DNA from: JAAGZL01 sp050290785
GTDB taxonomy: Bacteria > Pseudomonadota > Gammaproteobacteria > Chromatiales > Chromatiaceae
Direction of reading: 5' to 3'
Length of the DNA: 60,359 bases
Assembly (NCBI GenBank): GCA_050290785.1
Contig: JBNKIR010000005.1
Span: 1-60,359, forward strand
Part shown: in pieces, positions 44,781-53,919 of the stretch
Numbering within the stretch: the stretch's first letter is position 1
How the letters are laid out: every line of letters begins with the position of its first letter
The notes under the pieces: model-generated
Told to the model about the DNA's origin: nothing
What the model saw: the letters and a program-made list of their open reading frames with translations, nothing else
Databases searched by the model: none
Translations under genes and position numbers: made by a program

Positions 44781-46280
44781 TTAGTCTTCCTCATCCGCAA
44801 ACCATGGAGCACGTGCAGTCATAATAAGCTGCGCAGCTCGCTCTTCGTCCATATCATCAATCACCATCAATTCGTCCACTGATTGCTCTGCCAGGTCTTC
44901 CATACTGATCACGCCGATCTGCGCTAGTTCATAGGCCAGCTGGCGATCCATTCCATCCATATTCAGCAGATCATCCTGCGGCTCCGCATCAGAGAGCTTC
45001 TCCTCTTTGGCGATGGCCAGGGTAAGCAACACATCCTTGGCCCTCTCTCTCAGTTCATCAACGATATCCTGATCAAACTCTTCGATGGCCAGCATCTCTT
45101 CTATGTCGATGTAGGCAATCTCTTCCAGGGTGGAGAATCCCTCCTGCACCAATATGATTGCCACCTCTTCATCCACGTCCAGCCAACCCATGAATTTGTC
45201 GACCAGTTCGCGGGCCTCGGCCTCGCTCTTCTCCGCAGCCTCGGCCTCGTTCATGACATTGAGTTCCCAGCCGGTCAACTCACTGGCCAGACGCACGTTC
45301 TGCCCGCCGCGACCGATGGCCTGGGAGAGGTTCTCCTCCTCTACCGCAACCGTCATGCTACCCTTCTCCTCATCCACCACGATGGAGAATACATCCGCCG
45401 GCGACATGGCGTTGATCACGAACTGGGCGGGAGTCTCATCCCACAGGATGATATCCACACGCTCACCATTCAACTCATTGGATACGGCCTGCACCCTGGA
45501 CCCACGCATACCGACACATGCTCCAACAGGATCGATGCGCTTATCATGGGCCTTGACCGCTATCTTGGCACGCAGACCGGGATCACGGGCGGCGCCCACT
45601 ATCTCGATCAGACCATCGCTGACCTCCGGGACCTCAAGCTTAAACAGTTCGATCAACAGTTCCGGACAGGTACGGCTTACGAAAAGCTGTGGACCGCGAT
45701 TTTCCGGACGTATATCGAATAGGTATCCGCGCACCCGGTCACCGTTACGTACCGACTCCCTGGGGATCATCTCTTCTCTGGGGATGATGGCCTCGGCATT
45801 GGCGCCAAGGTCCAGGGTGACGTTTCCACGCTCAACCTTTTTGACCACGCCGGTCACCAGCTCGCCGATGCGATCCTGATAGGCGTCAACCACCTTGGCC
45901 CGTTCAGCCTCACGCACCTTCTGTACGATCACCTGTTTGGCGGTCTGGGCTGCAATACGGCCAAAGGCGATGGATTCCATCGGTTCTTCCACATATTCGC
46001 CCACCTGGATATCTGGGTTATCCTTCTTGGCATCCTCCAGCATGATCTGGGTCTTTTCATCAAAGCCATCCTCATCCGGCTCTTCAATCACAACCCAGCG
46101 ACGGAAACTGGTGTAGTCTCCGGTATCACGATCGATCTCAACCCGAACGTCTATATCTCCACCGTTTTTCTTGCGGGTGGCAGACGCCAAGGCGGCCTCG
46201 ATAGCATCGAAGATAATATCTTTTTCTACATCCTTCTCGTTGGAAACCACATCAACGACAAGCAAAATCTCTTTATTCAT
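44781..46280 (-). CDS. nusA: Transcription termination/antitermination factor NusA
   Basis: 499 residues. N-terminal RNA polymerase-binding domain, S1 domain (GELVTGVVKKVERGNVTLDL), KH domains (VGACVGMRGSRVQAVSNELN; IGRGGQNVRLASELTGWELN) and two C-terminal acidic repeats, as in gammaproteobacteria. It raises pausing and hairpin termination. A terminator-like hairpin precedes the operon (46792-46812), so its own product could feed back on it. Confidence 0.97.
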   Translation of the reverse strand: MNKEILLVVDVVSNEKDVEKDIIFDAIEAALASATRKKNGGDIDVRVEIDRDTGDYTSFRRWVVIEEPDEDGFDEKTQIMLEDAKKDNPDIQVGEYVEEPMESIAFGRIAAQTAKQVIVQKVREAERAKVVDAYQDRIGELVTGVVKKVERGNVTLDLGANAEAIIPREEMIPRESVRNGDRVRGYLFDIRPENRGPQLFVSRTCPELLIELFKLEVPEVSDGLIEIVGAARDPGLRAKIAVKAHDKRIDPVGACVGMRGSRVQAVSNELNGERVDIILWDETPAQFVINAMSPADVFSIVVDEEKGSMTVAVEEENLSQAIGRGGQNVRLASELTGWELNVMNEAEAAEKSEAEARELVDKFMGWLDVDEEVAIILVQEGFSTLEEIAYIDIEEMLAIEEFDQDIVDELRERAKDVLLTLAIAKEEKLSDAEPQDDLLNMDGMDRQLAYELAQIGVISMEDLAEQSVDELMVIDDMDEERAAQLIMTARAPWFADEED

Positions 46281-46295
46281 CAGTCAATTCCCAAA

Positions 46296-46751
46296 TCAGA
46301 AATCCGGTACCAGCCGCGCCTTATCTATCTGATCCAACGGCAGGTATTCCATCTCACCATCCATCTCCAGCACTACATTTTCGTCCTGGACGCCCTTTAA
46401 AATACCTTCAAAATTGCGTCTCCCATGCAACTTGGTCCGCAACTTGATACGCACCTTATTGCCGGCAAAACGCTCAAAATGTTCCCTTACAAACAGCGGT
46501 CTATCCATACCTGGAGAAGAGACCTCCAACTGATAGGCCTCTTGCAGCGGGTCCTCCACATCCAGCATCGCGCTAAGCTGACGACTAACCGCAACACAGT
46601 CGTCCAATATGATGCCGCTCTCCTTATCTATATATACCCGCAACAATCCGGAATCGCCGCCACTGCGGTACTCGATCCCGACCAACTCATACCCCATCGG
46701 CTCTACAACCTGCCCGATGAGCTGGCTCAATCTATCTGGCGTGCTTCGCAT
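46296..46751 (-). CDS. rimP: Ribosome maturation factor RimP
   Basis: 151 residues, needed for 30S maturation. Motifs: GYELVGIEYRSGGDSGLLRV, DDCVAVSRQLSAMLDVEDP and YQLEVSSPGMDRPL. First gene of the leftward operon; a promoter and a hairpin lie between it and the unrelated upstream gene. Confidence 0.96.
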   Translation of the reverse strand: MRSTPDRLSQLIGQVVEPMGYELVGIEYRSGGDSGLLRVYIDKESGIILDDCVAVSRQLSAMLDVEDPLQEAYQLEVSSPGMDRPLFVREHFERFAGNKVRIKLRTKLHGRRNFEGILKGVQDENVVLEMDGEMEYLPLDQIDKARLVPDF

Positions 46752-46791
46752 ATTGTGTATTACTCAACACTCTGTGGTGCCCACCACAACG

Positions 46792-46812
46792 AAAAAATGG
46801 GCCAAAGGCCCA
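46792..46812 (-). terminator. Terminator-like leader hairpin before rimP-nusA
   Basis: TGGGCC (46798-46803), loop AAA, GGCCCA (46807-46812); leftwards it is followed by six T (46792-46797). It sits between the predicted promoter (46846-46874) and rimP, 40 bases before the start codon, so it can act as an attenuator. Confidence 0.7.
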
Positions 46813-46845
46813 CTTCTTCTTAAAAACCATAATAACCGGTATGGT

Positions 46846-46874
46846 ATTATACCGCCTATTGGCTCACACCAAAA
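46846..46874 (-). promoter_or_regulatory. Promoter of the rimP-nusA-infB operon
   Basis: Read leftwards: TTTTGG (46874-46869), 17-base spacer, TATAAT (46851-46846). The expected start is near 46840, about 28 bases before the hairpin. Confidence 0.6.
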
Positions 46875-46884
46875 TCCGGTCTCC

Positions 46885-46908
46885 AAAAAAAACCCCGAAT
46901 TCGGGGTT
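46885..46908 (-). terminator. Terminator of the 47056-48540 gene
   Basis: Palindrome AACCCCGAATTCGGGGTT (46891-46908) followed leftwards by eight T. Separates the upstream gene from the rimP operon promoter. Confidence 0.85.
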
Positions 46909-47055
46909 CTTCAAAACTCTATATTGGCAGCAAATCCCAAATATAAGCTCCATCTACAGCTGCTCTTCCTCAAGTGGCGTGAATAATACTCTATTTAATT
47001 GTTTTTTCCAAGATTCCTGACAAATTTACTTAAATATCCATATTTTGCCACTAGC

Positions 47056-48540
47056 TCATTTACCCTTCTTCAGCTGAGACAGGTTAAATGCCAGCATTTT
47101 TATATTGTTGGATTTATCCATCTCCTCAATGACGCACTTTCTCCCTCCCTGCTTTAACTTGCCGGGACACCCGGCGACACTTGCCAATAATTCAACATTG
47201 GGCGTCATATTTGATTTTTGATACGGATAGGAAAATTCCAAAAACCCTGCGATTGACACCTCCTGTTGAAACCCCAACCCTTGTTCAAGCCCCTGGTAGG
47301 GGACCTTCTGACCGGCCAGATAGAATATTGCCGGTAGATAACCTTTACTGCCGGCCAGTTTCAGCCGGGTTGCGAGACTGATTGAACCGGGCATATCTTT
47401 ACCATTGTTCTTTATGGTTATCCTGACCGGTAACCTCATCTTCCCCTTAGCGGATATTTTTCCAGGATCTCCTATCTCTATATCTTTGATCAGCAAATCT
47501 GTACGACGAGGCGGCCGCCTTTCAGACCTGCCGGATATGGATGGCAAACCTGGAATGCCGGCAGAACCGCGCATCAGACCGGGAACCGGCTCACCCACGC
47601 TTCCGCTTCCGGGTCGCTCATCTGGTACGACCTTTATTAAATCCCTAATCATGCCTCCACTGGGATTGGTAAAAACCAGGTCCTGTTCCCCTGTCTCCAG
47701 ATTGCCCTGCGCGATCCATGTGGCCAGCGGACCATGAAAATAGAAGACATTCTCGTTTTCAAAGACAAAATCCATTATGGAAGACCTGCTGGACTCAAAG
47801 ACCTGCTCCGGTACACCGGTTACTGCGGAAAGACCAGCGCCACTCACCCTAAATATCGCCGCTGGAACATGGTTGCCGCTACTTATGTACAAGTTGTTAT
47901 CGTCATCAAAACTGAAGTCGCCTGACCAGTGGGATGACAGGCGTCCTTCACAGGAGGCAACTCCTATCGGCGCAGACGCGAGATCATAATAGAGCGTCTT
48001 ACCACCGGTACCATCGGCATTAATGTAATAGATGCGCTTGGTGTCACAGGCACCGCAGGCGTTACTGACATACAGGCGGTGATTACCACTGCCATCGACA
48101 TCCCTTACCTCCAAATCCTGGAAGTGGACACTCCCAACTTCGCTCCCTCCCACATAACAGACCATATATTCACCATCCAGCCACCTGTCATAGGTATATT
48201 CTTCTTCGTAAACAGTGGTCCAAACGAACGTCTCTGGAACCAGAACATGTCCGTCAAGACGCGAAATTCGTTGCACAAAACGACACTGACCATCCACATC
48301 ATCTTCCGCTGGCCAATGCAACTCTGTAGTTACAGCATAATATGTGCCGTCGCTGGCCACGGCACGAATGACAGGCAAATGGGCCGACTCAACAATGTCC
48401 GATTCGGTGTTACAAACCGCTGTAAAGTAGTTGTAGTGGGGATAATCGTGGGTAGTACATGCGATTCTGGCGGCGTATGCACCGTTTACCCAGGCCAGAC
48501 CAAGAATAATCAGGAGTAATGCGTTTTTCTTCACGACCAA
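47056..48540 (-). CDS. Large exported hypothetical protein, propeller-like with CARDB-like end
   Basis: 494 residues. Signal peptide (LLLIILGLAWVNGAYA). Residues about 30-330 have many repeated beta strands with aromatic and Cys residues (RLYVSNACGACDTKRIYYIN, DFSFDDDNNLYISSGNHV), suggesting a beta-propeller. After a Pro-rich linker, residues about 350-490 contain LLIKDIEIGDPGKISAKG, an Ig-like CARDB-type domain. Likely secreted or surface-bound. No enzyme motif. It is divergent from the zinc-protease-like gene across 321 bases, so the two may be expressed together. Confidence 0.7.
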   Translation of the reverse strand: MVVKKNALLLIILGLAWVNGAYAARIACTTHDYPHYNYFTAVCNTESDIVESAHLPVIRAVASDGTYYAVTTELHWPAEDDVDGQCRFVQRISRLDGHVLVPETFVWTTVYEEEYTYDRWLDGEYMVCYVGGSEVGSVHFQDLEVRDVDGSGNHRLYVSNACGACDTKRIYYINADGTGGKTLYYDLASAPIGVASCEGRLSSHWSGDFSFDDDNNLYISSGNHVPAAIFRVSGAGLSAVTGVPEQVFESSRSSIMDFVFENENVFYFHGPLATWIAQGNLETGEQDLVFTNPSGGMIRDLIKVVPDERPGSGSVGEPVPGLMRGSAGIPGLPSISGRSERRPPRRTDLLIKDIEIGDPGKISAKGKMRLPVRITIKNNGKDMPGSISLATRLKLAGSKGYLPAIFYLAGQKVPYQGLEQGLGFQQEVSIAGFLEFSYPYQKSNMTPNVELLASVAGCPGKLKQGGRKCVIEEMDKSNNIKMLAFNLSQLKKGK

Positions 48541-48861
48541 GCTCCTTTTGTGGCAATTAGGCTACTACCTTGATTACTTGCTAATGCAATAATCGATTTC
48601 TGGTTATGTTCAGATTACCTTTCTTCCTACACGCTTAGCTGCATGCTATATTATCAACCTTTCATTCTGCATGGAATAATTATGCCGTATGCGTATGGCA
48701 GCGGTATATGATTGATATCACACTACGGTAAATCCAGTTCATATGTGCTAAGGACCTATTGAACAATATTGCGTATCAGTTTTTGGTGACAACGGAGAAT
48801 ATATAAACAGACTTTCTTCACTAAATAGAGGCAGGAATCACAAACAGCGGAGGTTCACGTC
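48541..48861. promoter_or_regulatory. Divergent intergenic region of the two exported proteins
   Basis: 321 AT-rich bases without a gene or tRNA. It must carry the promoters of both flanking genes, but no clear -35/-10 pair stands out. GGAGG at 48850-48854 is the ribosome site of the rightward gene. Confidence 0.4.
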
Positions 48862-51186
48862 ATGGCTATATTTTCCAGAAAGTATTTGTTTGCCGTATCC
48901 ATTATTACCCTTAACGCCGTATTTCGCGCTACGCCATCTTTCGCCCATTCGGGTGATGTCCTCTCTGCCTGGTCGATAACCACCCCAACCATCGATGGCA
49001 CCATATCGTCTGGAGAGTGGGTGGATGCTGCAGTAGCCAATTTCACACTGAGTTACTGCACAGAATCCCACGACGTCACACTCTACGTCAAAAACGATGA
49101 CACCTACCTCTATCTTGCAGCCGTAGTGCGTGATGAAGAGTATTCCAACCTGGCCGAGATGTACCATGACTTTGCCAACTTCTATTTCGATAACAACAAC
49201 AACGGAGCCACCGATGTTGGTGAGGACGGACTCGCTATCCGCTTTGACAATACCGTTTTCAGAGACACCTACAATCCGAACGGCGTGAACGGCTGGTCCT
49301 ACAGTGACGATACCGACGGCGGGAGCAATGACCTGCTGGGCGCCGTCACTCACACCAATCCCGTCCCGGATGGTGTGGGCGACTATACATTTGAATATCG
49401 TCACCCCCTGAACTCAGCGGATAACGCCCATGATTTCAGCTTGAACCCTGGTGACACGGTAGGCTTCAGATTTTCTTTTCCAGACGGCGAGGCACCCTGT
49501 CAGCCAGTCGGCTACCATTGGCCATCCTCGTCTCCCACGGGATATGCCGATATCGTTATCGCCTCCGAGCCATATCTGAAGGTGTTGTTCGTACCCCTGA
49601 ACTGGACCAACACACAGGAGGCCTTCAACAACCAGGCCGACACCCAGATCGGGTTCTTCATAGACGCCATCCCACTTAGCGCCTGCCCAGAAAGGATTGC
49701 TATTGGAAAACTTGATGTGGCAACGGAGAATTTCGACACCTTTACCTGCTCAGAAGGCAGTTGCGGTGTCGGCACCATCCAGCCATTTGTCATGTCGCTG
49801 GGGATAGATGCCTGGGACTACGATATCATCGTCGGACTCAACGAAGGTTCCCCCTGCCCCCCCACTGCGGGCTGCAGCAACGGGACCGACACCATCTGGG
49901 TCAAGACCACCAACGACTCGGTGGCGGCCCATGAGATCGGCCACATATACGGACTGGAGGACGAATACTGCAGCAACGCGGCCGGATCGACAGATTGCAG
50001 GTGCAACGATGGAGACCAGGGCGGTTGCGGAGATACCGGGGGTGACGGGGACAGCACTGGCGACATCAACTTCCTGCATACTGAGAGCTCACCCCATTCC
50101 TGTGATTGCCCGCCGGATGGCGCCAACGACTCCAGCGGGGCACCATGTTGCAATACCGCCTTTTGGAGCAGTTGCACCGACGTCAATTACGGCATCTGCT
50201 GCCGGGGGAACTATAACAGCACGGGTGGCGTGGCCATCATGTCTTACGCCAATGCCGAGACCAGGTTCCCCGGCCCACGCGCCTTTGACCAGCACAGCAT
50301 AGATCACCTGGCCGGGATCGCCGATCTCAATTGCCACTCCCCGGAGAAACCCATATCCAAACCCATCGTGGATATAAATCTCTCGATCTATCGGGATGGC
50401 AAGGTCAAAGAAGATGGCATCTTCCTCGCCACGGGAAGACCGACGAAACATGGTCTGCAAGGCAAGGAGTATTCGATCACCGTATCCGACAAGAACGGAA
50501 AGGCCCTGTGGACCCGCTCTTTCAACGTCTATTTCGATTACAACGGCCCGGTTTACGAGGGGAAAGACTACGCGAAGATCAAATATTCAAAGGTCCCTGT
50601 CCACTTCAAGATCCCCTACACCGAAGCGACACGACAACTGACACTACGCAAAGGGGAAAAAACACTCTACTCCCGGGCCTTGAGTTTCTGTAATCGCAAC
50701 AAGCGTTGCGACAAGGCGGAAAACCACCTGAGCTGCCCGCAGGACTGCCCGCCCAACAAAAAGGACGGGGTATGCCTGAAGCGTCCTGACGGCATCTGTG
50801 ACCCGGATTGCCGTATGGGCGTGGACCCGGACTGCAGGGGCAAATGCGGCAACCGTATATGCAATGCCAGAGAGAACCACGGCAACTGCCCCAAGGACTG
50901 TCCATCTGGAGGCAGAGACGGGTACTGCGACAGAAAGAAGGACGGGAGATGTGATCCCGACTGCAAACAGGCAGCGGACCCGGATTGTCGTCTCCCTGGC
51001 TGCGGTGACAAGAGATGCAATTCATCCCCCAATATCTCAGACCTCTACACAGGTGAAAACTACCGTAGCTGTAGGCGTGATTGCCCATCCGGTGGAAAAG
51101 ACAACTATTGCGACAGGGTCAAAGATGGTCGCTGTGATCCGGATTGCAAAAAAGGAGAAGATCCTGACTGTCTTAAGCAGAGGTGA
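48862..51186 (+). CDS. Secreted zinc-protease-like protein with Cys-rich C-terminal repeats
   Basis: 774 residues with GGAGG upstream. Signal peptide (YLFAVSIITLNAVFRATPSFA). Residues about 33-215: a CBM9/DOMON-like beta domain (TPTIDGTISSGEWVDAAVAN). Residues about 240-495: a peptidase-like domain with VAAHEIGHIYGLEDEYC, an HExxHxxG-type zinc site followed by Asp-Glu-Tyr, and many Cys pairs. Residues about 500-610: a beta domain. Residues about 613-772: three repeats of the form CGNRICNARENHGNCPKDC plus GYCDRKKDGRCDPDC. Such Cys repeats are common in secreted proteins. Substrate unknown. Confidence 0.8.
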   Translation: MAIFSRKYLFAVSIITLNAVFRATPSFAHSGDVLSAWSITTPTIDGTISSGEWVDAAVANFTLSYCTESHDVTLYVKNDDTYLYLAAVVRDEEYSNLAEMYHDFANFYFDNNNNGATDVGEDGLAIRFDNTVFRDTYNPNGVNGWSYSDDTDGGSNDLLGAVTHTNPVPDGVGDYTFEYRHPLNSADNAHDFSLNPGDTVGFRFSFPDGEAPCQPVGYHWPSSSPTGYADIVIASEPYLKVLFVPLNWTNTQEAFNNQADTQIGFFIDAIPLSACPERIAIGKLDVATENFDTFTCSEGSCGVGTIQPFVMSLGIDAWDYDIIVGLNEGSPCPPTAGCSNGTDTIWVKTTNDSVAAHEIGHIYGLEDEYCSNAAGSTDCRCNDGDQGGCGDTGGDGDSTGDINFLHTESSPHSCDCPPDGANDSSGAPCCNTAFWSSCTDVNYGICCRGNYNSTGGVAIMSYANAETRFPGPRAFDQHSIDHLAGIADLNCHSPEKPISKPIVDINLSIYRDGKVKEDGIFLATGRPTKHGLQGKEYSITVSDKNGKALWTRSFNVYFDYNGPVYEGKDYAKIKYSKVPVHFKIPYTEATRQLTLRKGEKTLYSRALSFCNRNKRCDKAENHLSCPQDCPPNKKDGVCLKRPDGICDPDCRMGVDPDCRGKCGNRICNARENHGNCPKDCPSGGRDGYCDRKKDGRCDPDCKQAADPDCRLPGCGDKRCNSSPNISDLYTGENYRSCRRDCPSGGKDNYCDRVKDGRCDPDCKKGEDPDCLKQR

Positions 51187-51213
51187 TGCAGGCGTAATAG
51201 CGATCCGTACCGG

Positions 51214-52134
51214 TCAGCTATCGAGGATGGCCAGCGCGCCACGGTAGATGGGCTCGTCTATAAACCCGTACCGTTCGTGGACAAAGCCGGTGTTGCCCCG
51301 GGCGGCCTCCTGCTCGAAGCAGCGCACGATGGTCCGGGCCCGCTCCATCTCTTCCGGGTCAGGCGCAAAGACGCGGTTGACCACCTCCACCTGTCCGGGA
51401 GATATACACCCCTTGGATGCAAAACCCATGCGCTTCTCCAGGTGACACCAGCGCTCAAAGGTCTCCAGATCCATATGCTCCTGAAACACGAAGGAGAACG
51501 GGTGCAGGCCGGCGATCCGTGCATCCAGCAGAAAACGGGAGAGCAGATGCTGGGCCGTAGGGTTGTCAGGGGCTATCACCGACTGTGGTATCCCCAGATC
51601 GGCACAGAGATCAAGTATCCCCAGATAGACCGTATCCACCCGCTCCTCCACCCTGAGACAGGAAAGATCTTTTAGCGCGGCACCGGTCTCGATGGAGAGA
51701 TGGATGCGAATGGCGGGATCCACCAGTCCGCACACCCTCTCCACCTCCTGCACGCCCCTGATCTTGGGGATACGGATGGCGTCCGGCAGTACTCGGTTGA
51801 TATATTCTATGTCCTCTTCACCACCCCCACCCAGGGGATTCACCCGTACCACCAGCTCCGGCCTCACCTCCCGTGCTGCCGCCACGAACAGGGCGGCCAG
51901 GGCGCGGGCCCTGGGCTTCTCCTCCGGCGCCACCCCGTCCTCAAGGTTGATGATGGCCACATCCGCCGCCAGCCCATCCAGTTTATTCAGATGCCTTACC
52001 CGGTGGGCGGAGACCATCAAGGCGCTGCGGCGCGGCCCTGCAGTTTTGGACCGAGGTAAAATGGAATCAGGTAGCTGTTCTTCCAGCTCTTCTATGCCTG
52101 CCTGCTCCAGCCGGGTGATGTCTTGGAAAATCAT
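51214..52134 (-). CDS. CitE-like lyase (HpcH/HpaI aldolase superfamily)
   Basis: 306 residues. After an N-terminal extension of about 35 residues the CitE fold begins (SALMVSAHRVRHLNKLDGLA), with AIINLEDGV (metal/CoA site), VVRVNPLGG (Arg), LSIETGAAL (Glu) and GIPQSVIAPDN. Relatives cleave or form malyl-, citramalyl- or citryl-CoA. It lies next to nifM, close to nifV, but a hairpin with a T-run stands between, so co-transcription with nif is unsure. The start is weakly supported; an internal ATG at 52014 is possible. A link to homocitrate is a guess. Confidence 0.85.
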   Translation of the reverse strand: MIFQDITRLEQAGIEELEEQLPDSILPRSKTAGPRRSALMVSAHRVRHLNKLDGLAADVAIINLEDGVAPEEKPRARALAALFVAAAREVRPELVVRVNPLGGGGEEDIEYINRVLPDAIRIPKIRGVQEVERVCGLVDPAIRIHLSIETGAALKDLSCLRVEERVDTVYLGILDLCADLGIPQSVIAPDNPTAQHLLSRFLLDARIAGLHPFSFVFQEHMDLETFERWCHLEKRMGFASKGCISPGQVEVVNRVFAPDPEEMERARTIVRCFEQEAARGNTGFVHERYGFIDEPIYRGALAILDS

Positions 52135-52152
52135 GATGTATGTTTATTTAGT

Positions 52153-52266
52153 AAAAAGGGGACACATTTAAATGTGTCCCCAGCAGAGTTAAAGGGTAGA
52201 CATTTAGATGTGTACCCGGCAGTGTATCCGACGTATTAGTCAGGTGACACATCTAAATGTGTCCCC
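52153..52266. repeat. Three tandem 24-base palindromes (AAAAAGGGGAC family)
   Basis: Unit 1 at 52158-52181 is a perfect palindrome (GGGGACACATTT then its complement), preceded by AAAAA. Unit 2 at 52194-52217 and unit 3 at 52243-52266 are imperfect copies. Leftwards, unit 1 followed by five T acts as a terminator for nifVWZM. Unit 3 lies inside the nifM coding sequence and gives its last codons. Confidence 0.8.
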
Positions 52267-53126
52267 GCAGAGTCCTTCAACTCTTCCAGCCACGCCTTCT
52301 GGCAACTGTGCCGGTGCCGCTGTTCCAGGATGGCGCGTATCTTCTGCTCGACCTTGGCAAATGGCGTACGCTTTCCCGGTTTGATCTTTTCACACAGCAG
52401 GAGATGAAACCCCAATTCCGATTCTATAACCGGGCTGATCTCACCCTCCTCCATATTGAACAGCATCGTATCCAGTTCCGGATAGAGCTGTCCGGACTTC
52501 AGCTCACCCAACTTGCCACCATCCATGGCGGTGGGACACTCTGAATACTGCTGGGCGAACTGGGGAAAACGGTTGGCGCGCCCACCCAGCTTCTCCGCCG
52601 CCTGTTCAATCCTGGCCAGGGCCGCCTCCCTGGTATTCTCCGGAAAATCCGGGTTCACCGTGATCAGGATATGCCTGGCGACCCGCAGTTCCGGTTGCTC
52701 GAAACGCTCATGGTGCATCTCATAGAAGAGACGCACATCGGTATCGCTCACCGATGTACTTTCAGACACGACACGCTGCATCACGGCATCGAACATCAGC
52801 TCACGGTAGAGGGAGTGGCGTAACGCAGCCTCATCCAGGCCATTGGCCTCCAGATCCTCAATAAACTCTTCGCGGCTGGCGTAGCGCTGCTCGATACTGG
52901 CCACAGAGTTTCTCAACCACTCCTCCGGTATCACCAGCCCATCGGCCTCCGGCGCCGAGATCACCAATGATTCCAGTTCATAACTCTTGGTTGCCATGGC
53001 ATAGACCTGGCTGTACTCCTCAGCGTCGAGTTGTGTCAGATTCTTACCGAAGACGTTCAGGGCATTGCGCAACAGGTGATAACTGAATTCAGTGGATGGC
53101 TCTGGCATCTTCTCGGCCAAGTTCAT
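52236..53126 (-). CDS. nifM: Nitrogenase maturation peptidyl-prolyl isomerase NifM
   Basis: 296 residues. Needed for folding and stability of the Fe protein NifH. The N-terminal half is helical; residues about 150-265 form a parvulin-type isomerase domain (ARHILITVNPDFPENTREAA, GGKLGELKSGQLYPELD, GEISPVIESELGFHLLLCEK). Its ATG overlaps the nifZ stop by 4 bases. The final residues (SAGTHLDVSPD) and the stop codon are encoded by palindrome unit 3, so the native C-terminus has been replaced or extended. Confidence 0.95.
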   Translation of the reverse strand: MNLAEKMPEPSTEFSYHLLRNALNVFGKNLTQLDAEEYSQVYAMATKSYELESLVISAPEADGLVIPEEWLRNSVASIEQRYASREEFIEDLEANGLDEAALRHSLYRELMFDAVMQRVVSESTSVSDTDVRLFYEMHHERFEQPELRVARHILITVNPDFPENTREAALARIEQAAEKLGGRANRFPQFAQQYSECPTAMDGGKLGELKSGQLYPELDTMLFNMEEGEISPVIESELGFHLLLCEKIKPGKRTPFAKVEQKIRAILEQRHRHSCQKAWLEELKDSAGTHLDVSPD

Positions 53127-53575
53127 CTCCCCTCTCCGTCTTCGGAATAGAAAAATTCCAGTGAACCTTCAGGTATCTGGAAGGTACGACCGGCAAAACG
53201 CACATGATAGAGGGGGCCGCCCTCATGTTCGCGCATCACCTTCTCGATCTCTCCGGCGTCTCCCGGCTCGGCTATCACCTCGCCGCAGAACGCCAACTGT
53301 ATCTTCGGCGTCACCTTGTCCCGGAACTCAAATCTGGTGGGAGTCCATGGTGCGCTCGCCAGCTGTATCTCCTGCTCGCGGCAACCCACCAGACAGCCGC
53401 TTTCGAGAAAATCCACCGAGTAGATAACCTGATCCTGCAGAAAAGTACCCACATCCTTCACATAGCCGACGCTGCCCTGGGACACCAACAACTCACCCCT
53501 GGCCTTGCCGGGAAAGGTTCCGTCGTTGCGGATGGTCCTGGTTACCCGTACCTCGGTGCCATACTCATATCTCAC
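53123..53575 (-). CDS. nifZ: Nitrogen fixation protein NifZ
   Basis: 150 residues with the NifZ signature (GTEVRVTRTIRNDGTFPGKA, GYVKDVGTFLQDQVIYSVDF) and a second, weaker NifZ-like half (GGPLYHVRFAGRTFQIPEG). It assists P-cluster formation in the MoFe protein. It starts inside the end of nifW (11-base overlap) and is coupled to nifM. Confidence 0.95.
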   Translation of the reverse strand: MRYEYGTEVRVTRTIRNDGTFPGKARGELLVSQGSVGYVKDVGTFLQDQVIYSVDFLESGCLVGCREQEIQLASAPWTPTRFEFRDKVTPKIQLAFCGEVIAEPGDAGEIEKVMREHEGGPLYHVRFAGRTFQIPEGSLEFFYSEDGEGR

Positions 53576-53903
53576 TTGGTAACCCCATGGTCAGATCACT
53601 CAACGGCACCGCCGCCTGCCCCGGTCCCATTCTACGAAACACCCTGAACACCTTCTCGGTACGCGCATCAGAATTCACAAAATCCTGGTAGGCCTTTTCC
53701 AACCACTCGGCATAAAACGCACGCAAGGCCGTCTCTTCTTTGGGTAGATCATCCTTGGTCATCTCCAGATAGTCATGGAAACGTTGCAAGATGTGCAGCC
53801 GGTTCACCTGCACCACGCTGGGTTCATACGGCACCTGGAAATAGTCCAGGAACTCTTCGGCGCTGCACAACTCTTCCATATCCATTTCGATCTCTTCTGT
53901 CAT
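53565..53903 (-). CDS. nifW: Nitrogenase-stabilising protein NifW
   Basis: 112 residues from the ATG at 53903, with GGGAG upstream; a longer frame to 54101 is antisense to sense, overlapping nifV, and is rejected. Typical LCSAEEFLDYFQVPYEPSVV and VNRLHILQRFHDYL. NifW associates with the MoFe protein and protects it from oxygen. 16 bases after nifV. Confidence 0.95.
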   Translation of the reverse strand: MTEEIEMDMEELCSAEEFLDYFQVPYEPSVVQVNRLHILQRFHDYLEMTKDDLPKEETALRAFYAEWLEKAYQDFVNSDARTEKVFRVFRRMGPGQAAVPLSDLTMGLPSEI

Positions 53904-53919
53904 CACATCTGCTCCCGCT

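Noticed and set aside
46752..47055. tRNA gene before rimP as in some gammaproteobacteria
   Set aside because: No cloverleaf or T-arm (GGTTCGA) found; the space holds only hairpins and a promoter.
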